From: an uncultured Agathobaculum sp.
Lineage (GTDB): Bacteria; Bacillota; Clostridia; Oscillospirales; Butyricicoccaceae
Direction of reading: 5' to 3'
Assembly: GCF_944380985.1 (NCBI RefSeq)
Contig: NZ_CALWJJ010000002.1
Location: forward strand, 1-64,000
Length of the DNA: 64,000 nt
Shown: positions 59,475 through 64,000 of the stretch, piece after piece
Layout of the letters: each line of letters starts with the position of its first letter
Position numbering within the stretch: the first letter of the stretch is position 1
Program-made: the position numbers and the translations under genes
The notes under the pieces: model-generated
Told to the model about the DNA's origin: nothing
Seen by the model: only the letters and a program-made list of their open reading frames with translations
The model's database searches: none

Positions 59475-59504
59475 AGTATATCATACCGGGCGCGAGACTT
59501 GCAA
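59475..59504 (-). promoter_or_regulatory. Promoter of the yaaO-darA-holB-ricT operon
   Basis: TTGCAA (59504-59499), an 18-base spacer and TATACT (59480-59475) on the minus strand, 44 bases before the first gene. Confidence 0.6.
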
Positions 59505-59695
59505 ACCCACGGCCAAATGAGGGGCGGGCAGTCGAATCATGATCGATACTGTCCATATTGTGCATACATTCGTCTTTTTGGCGTGGAATTTTGGGATATT
59601 TTAACGTGGTAAATCGGATAGTCATATATTATAATGGGTGGTACATTCCATTTGGGGAATGCCACACTGATCTTGAAAGGCAGGGAACTATCACT

Positions 59696-60787
59696 ATGGC
59701 AGACAATCGTATTTACAATTTTTCCGCTGGTCCATCCATGCTTCCGGTGCCCGTCCTCGAGCGATGTGCATCCGAAATGCTCAGTTATAAAGGTTCCGGC
59801 ATGTCCGTCATGGAGATGAGTCACCGCTCCAAGGTATATGACGGTATTATCAAGGAAACCGAGGCATGCCTGCGCCGTGTGCTCTCCATTCCGGAGAATT
59901 ACAAGGTTTTGTTTTTGCAGGGCGGCGCGTCGACCCAGTTTGCGGCTATCCCGATGAACCTGATGAAGACCGGCAAGGCGGATTACGCTATCACCGGCAA
60001 CTTTGCCAACAACGCATACAAAGAGGCAGTTAAGTTTGGCGATATTCACATTGCTTTTACTTCTAAGGAGACGGGCTTTGACCATGTGCCCACTCAGTCC
60101 GAGCTGCAGGTCCGCCCGGACGCGGATTATCTATACATCTGCGCCAACAACACGATTTTCGGCACCGAGTATCAGTATGATCCAGAGACGCCGGCGGGCG
60201 TGCCGCTGGTGGCCGATATGTCTTCGAACATTCTGTCAAAGCCGGTTGACGTATCCAAATACGGCGTGATCTATGCGGGTGCGCAGAAGAACATGGGTCC
60301 TGCGGGCGTCACGGTCGTTATCGTGCGCGAGGATCTACTGGGCAGCTACCCGCTTGACAAGTATCCGGTCATGCTGGACTGGAAGACCATGGCCGACAAG
60401 GAGTCCATGTACAACACTCCGCCGACTTACGGTATCTATGTGCTGGGGCTTGTGCTTGAGTGGGTCGAGCAGATGGGCGGCGTAAAGGCCATGCAGCAGC
60501 GTGCGGAAAAGCGCGCCTCGCTGCTGTATGACTATCTGGATAGCCAGGATTTCTACAAGGCGGTCGCACAGAAAGCATCGCGCAGCCATATGAACGTCAC
60601 CTTCCGCACCGGCAGCGATGAGCTGGACGCCAAGTTTGCAAAGGAGTCTGCCGAGGCTGGCATGACCAACCTTAAGGGCCACCGCTCGGTCGGCGGTATG
60701 CGCGCCTCGATCTATAATGCGATGCCGATCGAAGGCGTCGAGTATCTGCTTGATTTTATGAAGAAGTTTGCGGCGGAAAACGCCTGA
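59696..60787 (+). CDS. serC: Phosphoserine aminotransferase
   Basis: A 363-residue enzyme that transaminates 3-phosphohydroxypyruvate with glutamate. Typical motifs are N-F-S-A-G-P-S-M-L-P near the start, L-Q-G-G-A-S-T-Q-F, and Y-A-G-A-Q-K-N-M-G-P-A-G with the PLP lysine. The ATG at 59696 fits the family start better than an earlier in-frame ATG at 59558. It is followed by serA after 129 bases. Confidence 0.96.
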   Translation: MADNRIYNFSAGPSMLPVPVLERCASEMLSYKGSGMSVMEMSHRSKVYDGIIKETEACLRRVLSIPENYKVLFLQGGASTQFAAIPMNLMKTGKADYAITGNFANNAYKEAVKFGDIHIAFTSKETGFDHVPTQSELQVRPDADYLYICANNTIFGTEYQYDPETPAGVPLVADMSSNILSKPVDVSKYGVIYAGAQKNMGPAGVTVVIVREDLLGSYPLDKYPVMLDWKTMADKESMYNTPPTYGIYVLGLVLEWVEQMGGVKAMQQRAEKRASLLYDYLDSQDFYKAVAQKASRSHMNVTFRTGSDELDAKFAKESAEAGMTNLKGHRSVGGMRASIYNAMPIEGVEYLLDFMKKFAAENA

Positions 60788-60916
60788 TTACCCGGGTGAA
60801 CATGGAGAATGTAACAGAATGTACGCTGTGTCACGGTTTCATATGATTACCGCACGCGCCGCCTCCCATTCTCTATGATCCATTTGCAACCGAATAAAGA
60901 GGAGAAGTGCTTTCCT

Positions 60917-62068
60917 ATGTATAACGTAAAGCTTTATAATAAAATTTCCAAAGTCGGCCTGGACGCTTTCGATGCGGCGAAGTATGCCTGCTCGGAGGAT
61001 TTTGAGGATTATGATGCGGTGCTCGTCCGCTCGGCCAAGCTGCACGACGTGCAGTTCCCGCAATCGCTCAAGTGCATTGCGCGCGCGGGCGCGGGTGTAA
61101 ACAATATTCCGCTGGACCGCTGCGCCGAGCAGGGCATTGTGGTATTCAACACCCCTGGTGCAAACGCCAACGCGGTCAAGGAGCTGGCCATCTGCGCGCT
61201 GCTGCTCGCCTCGCGCAAGGTGGTGCAGGGCGCCAACTGGGTAAAGGGCCTGGCTGGCACGCCGGACATCGGACCCGCAGCCGAAAAGGGTAAATCGACC
61301 TATGCCGGCCCGGAGATTTTGGGCAAAAAACTGGGCGTGATCGGCCTTGGTGCGATCGGCGTCAAGGTTGCCAACGCCGCGGTCGGCCTGGATATGGAGG
61401 TCTGGGGTTACGATCCGTTTTTGTCGGTCGACGGCGCGCTGGCGCTCAGCCGTGCGGTTAAGCATGTAACCCAGCTGGATGAGATCCTTGCAAACTGCGA
61501 TTACATCACCATCCATGTGCCGCTTAATAATGACACGCGCGGCATCCTTAGTGCCGACGCCATTGAGCGGATGAAGGACGGCGTGCGCGTGATCAACCTT
61601 GCGCGCGGCGAGTTGGTCGATACCAAGGCCATGGCCGCAGCGCTTGCGAGCGGCAAGGTTGCGGCCTATGTGTCCGACTTTGCCTCTGACGAGATCCTCG
61701 CGCAAGAGAACGCGGTCACGCTGCCGCATCTTGGCGCCTCCACGCCGGAGAGCGAAGATAACTGCGCCAAAATGGCAGTGCATGAAATCACCGAATACCT
61801 CGAAAAAGGCACCATCCGCAACTCGGTCAACTTTCCCAACCTCAAGGTGCCGTATGAGGGCGGCTACCGCATCTGCATGATCCACCGCAACATACCGAAT
61901 ATGATCGCCTCGATCACTGCGGCGGTCAAGTGCAATATCGAAAACATGGGCAACCGCTCCAAGGGCGATTATGCCTATACCATCATTGACATTGCCGAAA
62001 AACCCACCGAGGCCAACCTGGACGCGCTCCGCACGATTGGCGGCATGATCTCGGTGCGCGCGCTCTGA
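60917..62068 (+). CDS. serA: D-3-phosphoglycerate dehydrogenase
   Basis: A 383-residue NAD-dependent dehydrogenase starting serine synthesis. The nucleotide loop is G-L-G-A-I-G-V-K-V near residue 145. The catalytic arginine, glutamate and histidine are in I-N-L-A-R-G-E-L, and L-P-H-L-G-A-S-T. The final 70 residues are a short ACT-like domain, R-I-C-M-I-H-R-N-I-P. The ATG at 60917 follows AAAGAGGAGAAG. With serC it forms the serine pathway. Confidence 0.95.
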   Translation: MYNVKLYNKISKVGLDAFDAAKYACSEDFEDYDAVLVRSAKLHDVQFPQSLKCIARAGAGVNNIPLDRCAEQGIVVFNTPGANANAVKELAICALLLASRKVVQGANWVKGLAGTPDIGPAAEKGKSTYAGPEILGKKLGVIGLGAIGVKVANAAVGLDMEVWGYDPFLSVDGALALSRAVKHVTQLDEILANCDYITIHVPLNNDTRGILSADAIERMKDGVRVINLARGELVDTKAMAAALASGKVAAYVSDFASDEILAQENAVTLPHLGASTPESEDNCAKMAVHEITEYLEKGTIRNSVNFPNLKVPYEGGYRICMIHRNIPNMIASITAAVKCNIENMGNRSKGDYAYTIIDIAEKPTEANLDALRTIGGMISVRAL

Positions 62069-62100
62069 TTGCGCCTCGCGGCACAGCCGATCGGGTTTTA

Positions 62101-62130
62101 GCGCCCCGGACCAGACGGTCCGGGGCGCTT
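62101..62130 (+). terminator. Terminator after serA
   Basis: GCGCCCCGGACC-AGAC-GGTCCGGGGCGC is a perfect 12-bp stem followed by TTTGCC. Confidence 0.8.
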
Positions 62131-62346
62131 TGCCGTCTGCCGTCACTGGACGGTAAAATAACGGTAGCCTGGATGACCTGACAGAAAAAACCCAAATAAC
62201 CGAAAATACACGGTTATATTTGTGCAAAACTGCCGATGTAAATAATATTTTTTTGTTCATTCGCGCAGAACCTCTTGCATTGACGGGCATATCTTGTATA
62301 ATTTACATAGATGGCTTGCGCCAAAAATCAGGATGAGGTGATACCC

Positions 62347-64000
62347 ATGGATTACATGTCGGAGTACAAGCGTTGGCTGGATAATGCTGCCCTTTCCGCG
62401 CAGGAGCGTGCGGAGTTGCAGGCGATTGAGGGCAATGCAGAGGAGATCGAAAGCCGCTTTTTTGCGCCGCTGTCGTTCGGCACGGCCGGACTGCGCGGTG
62501 TGCTTGGCATCGGCCTGAACCGTATGAACCGCTGGACGGTTGGCCAGGCGGCGCAGGGCCTTGCCAATCTAATCGTCTCTAACGGCAAGGCCGCGATGGA
62601 GCGCGGCGTCGCTATCGCGTATGACAGCCGCCACTTTTCGCCCGAGTTTGCCCGCCAGTCGGCGTGTATTCTTGCGGCAAGCGGCATCAAAACGCTGCTG
62701 TTCGACGAGCTGCGCCCGACGCCTGAGCTGTCCTTTGCAATCCGGCGCTATGGCTGTATCGCGGGCATCAATATCACCGCGTCCCACAACCCGAAGGAGT
62801 ATAACGGCTACAAGGTCTACTGGGAGGACGGCGCACAGCTGCCGCCCGCAGAGGCCGATGTAGTCGCAAGGGAGATGGCCGCCACCGATATTTTCACCGG
62901 CGTGCGCACAGGCGATTATGACGGATTCGTAAAGAGCGGCATGATCCGCCTACTGGGCCGTGAGACCGACGAAGCCTATCTCGGCGAGGTCATCAAGGTT
63001 GCAGTCAATCCGGAGTGCGTCAGACAGGTAGCCGATGAGTTTAAACTGGTTTACACGCCGTTTCATGGTGCGGGCTACCGTCTCGTGCCCGAGATCCTGC
63101 GCCGCCTGGGCTACAAGCATATCCTGTGCGAGCCGGAGCAGATGAAGATCGACGGCGATTTCCCGACTGTTAAAGACCCCAACCCGGAATATAAGGAGGG
63201 CTTCCGGCTCGCCATCGAGCTGGCAAAGCAAAACAACGTCGATCTCATCATCGGCACCGACCCCGACGCCGACCGCACCGGCATCGTGCTCAAGGATAAA
63301 TCGGGCGAATACGTCACGCTGTCGGGTAACCAGGTGGGCGTGCTGCTGATCGATTATATCATCACCGCGCGCAAGATAACCAATACCATGCCGCCGCATC
63401 CAGCAGTGCTCAAGAGTATCGTGACGACCGAGATGGCGCGTGCCGCCGCTACCATGAACGGCGTTGCATGCTTTGACACCTTCACGGGCTTTAAGTTCCT
63501 TGCCGAGAAGATCAAGCAGTTTGAAAAGAGCGGCTCGTATCAATATCTGTTCGCGTATGAGGAGTCCTACGGCTATCTTGCGGGCGACTATGCGCGCGAT
63601 AAGGACGCGGTTACCGCCTCGATGCTGATTGCCGAAATGGCGGCCTACTACCGCACCCAGGGCAAGACCCTGTTTGACGCGATGGAGGAAATGTACGAGA
63701 AATACGGTCACTACTGCGAGCAGACCATCTCGATCGTGATGCCCGGTGTATCCGGTCTTACGCGCATGAAAGAGTTGATGGCCGAGCTGCGTGAAAAGCC
63801 ACTGACCCAGATCGGTCCGGATAAGGTGCAATATATCCGCGATTACCAGAGCGGCGTGCGCACCTGCGTAGCAGACGGCACGACCGAGCAGATGGAGCTT
63901 TCAGGCCAGAACGTTATGTACTATGAGCTTGCAGGCGGCACGATGTTCATTATCCGCCCATCGGGCACCGAGCCTAAGGTCAAGGTTTATATCATGGCCA
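62347..64000 (+). CDS. Phosphoglucomutase/phosphomannomutase (partial, runs off right edge)
   Basis: The frame from the ATG at 62347 stays open to the end of the window, over 551 residues, of an enzyme of the alpha-D-phosphohexomutase family. Motifs: F-G-T-A-G-L-R-G near residue 45, the phosphoserine loop T-A-S-H-N-P-K-E near 145, the magnesium loop D-P-D-A-D-R near 310, and the phosphate loop R-P-S-G-T-E-P-K near the end. It interconverts hexose 1- and 6-phosphates. The length matches the large PgcA-type; only a few residues are missing. Confidence 0.96.
   Translation, partial: MDYMSEYKRWLDNAALSAQERAELQAIEGNAEEIESRFFAPLSFGTAGLRGVLGIGLNRMNRWTVGQAAQGLANLIVSNGKAAMERGVAIAYDSRHFSPEFARQSACILAASGIKTLLFDELRPTPELSFAIRRYGCIAGINITASHNPKEYNGYKVYWEDGAQLPPAEADVVAREMAATDIFTGVRTGDYDGFVKSGMIRLLGRETDEAYLGEVIKVAVNPECVRQVADEFKLVYTPFHGAGYRLVPEILRRLGYKHILCEPEQMKIDGDFPTVKDPNPEYKEGFRLAIELAKQNNVDLIIGTDPDADRTGIVLKDKSGEYVTLSGNQVGVLLIDYIITARKITNTMPPHPAVLKSIVTTEMARAAATMNGVACFDTFTGFKFLAEKIKQFEKSGSYQYLFAYEESYGYLAGDYARDKDAVTASMLIAEMAAYYRTQGKTLFDAMEEMYEKYGHYCEQTISIVMPGVSGLTRMKELMAELREKPLTQIGPDKVQYIRDYQSGVRTCVADGTTEQMELSGQNVMYYELAGGTMFIIRPSGTEPKVKVYIMA

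Noticed and set aside
60839-62290. 483-codon open frame antisense to serA
   Set aside because: It mirrors the serA coding sequence, a usual high-GC shadow; serA has all of its motifs and a ribosome site.
1-64000. CRISPR arrays, tRNA or rRNA genes
   Set aside because: No regularly spaced direct repeats and no cloverleaf or rRNA-like sequence were recognised by eye; a tRNAscan/CRISPR search would be decisive.

Overview
The window looks like a chromosomal segment of a gut-type, spore-forming-lineage Firmicute (Clostridia, probably Oscillospirales/Butyricicoccaceae-like; inferred from gene content and order, not from a marker gene). About 20 kb of comparatively AT-rich mobile DNA lies on the left. 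From about 20.0 kb onward it is joined to GC-rich resident chromosome with very long antisense shadow frames, ordinary housekeeping operons and tight translational coupling.

Mobile region (1-20,000). It is a mosaic. At 1-3,063 are typical clostridial conjugative-element genes: a CHC2 zinc-finger protein that runs off the left edge, a DUF6076-like protein and a sigma-like factor. At 3,329-10,465 is a complete type I restriction-modification operon (regulator, hsdM, a zinc-ribbon/DUF4145-like insert, hsdS, hsdR) with its own promoter and a palindromic operator. At 10,586-10,980 is a small DUF6061-like gene and a recombination-scar-like junction. At 10,976-12,720 is a 5'-truncated GHKL-type ATPase fused to a Shedu-like nuclease domain, probably a relic of an anti-phage gene. 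At 12,847-15,923 are an HTH_16 protein, a sigma factor, an ABC exporter and its TetR-type regulator with palindromic operators. At 16,178-19,865 is the integration/mobilisation end: XRE regulator, a MobT/Rep_trans relaxase with an apparent one-base frameshift at codon 7, Xis, and a tyrosine integrase with a strong terminator. Base composition changes between these blocks, suggesting stepwise assembly.

Chromosome (20,034-64,000). Genes in order: low-molecular-weight phosphatase; pyrK-pyrD plus a histidine-phosphatase/GNAT fusion; a debris patch (23.5-24.2 kb); a two-component system divergent from a VTC-domain/DUF4956/carbohydrate-binding lipoprotein operon; HxlR regulator and a flavin/4Fe-4S protein; a two-gene Opu-type osmolyte ABC importer; a tiny Q/N-rich gene; YebC; two rhodanese-bearing redox genes and a Crp/Fnr regulator; a preQ1 riboswitch with queT-queF-queC; a formate/nitrite-type channel; a hydroxyacid catabolic cluster (LarA-like, split UxaA, GntP permease, GntR, glycerate kinase); an ECF S component, DUF3842 and DUF2798 genes; an envelope run (ATP-grasp, PHP, polysaccharide deacetylase, MurT-GatD); mntP with a long terminator-bearing leader; the yaaO-darA-holB-ricT operon; serC-serA; and a phosphohexomutase running off the right edge.

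The most interesting items are the truncated ATPase-Shedu fusion beside the restriction operon, the four-copy ELTA repeat of HsdS (a known specificity-switch position), the zinc-ribbon gene inserted in the hsd operon, two leaders with a near-consensus promoter followed by an intrinsic terminator (DUF2798 gene and mntP), the 32-codon Q/N-rich gene, and the LarA/UxaA/GntP/glycerate kinase cluster. No CRISPR array, rRNA or tRNA gene was recognised.
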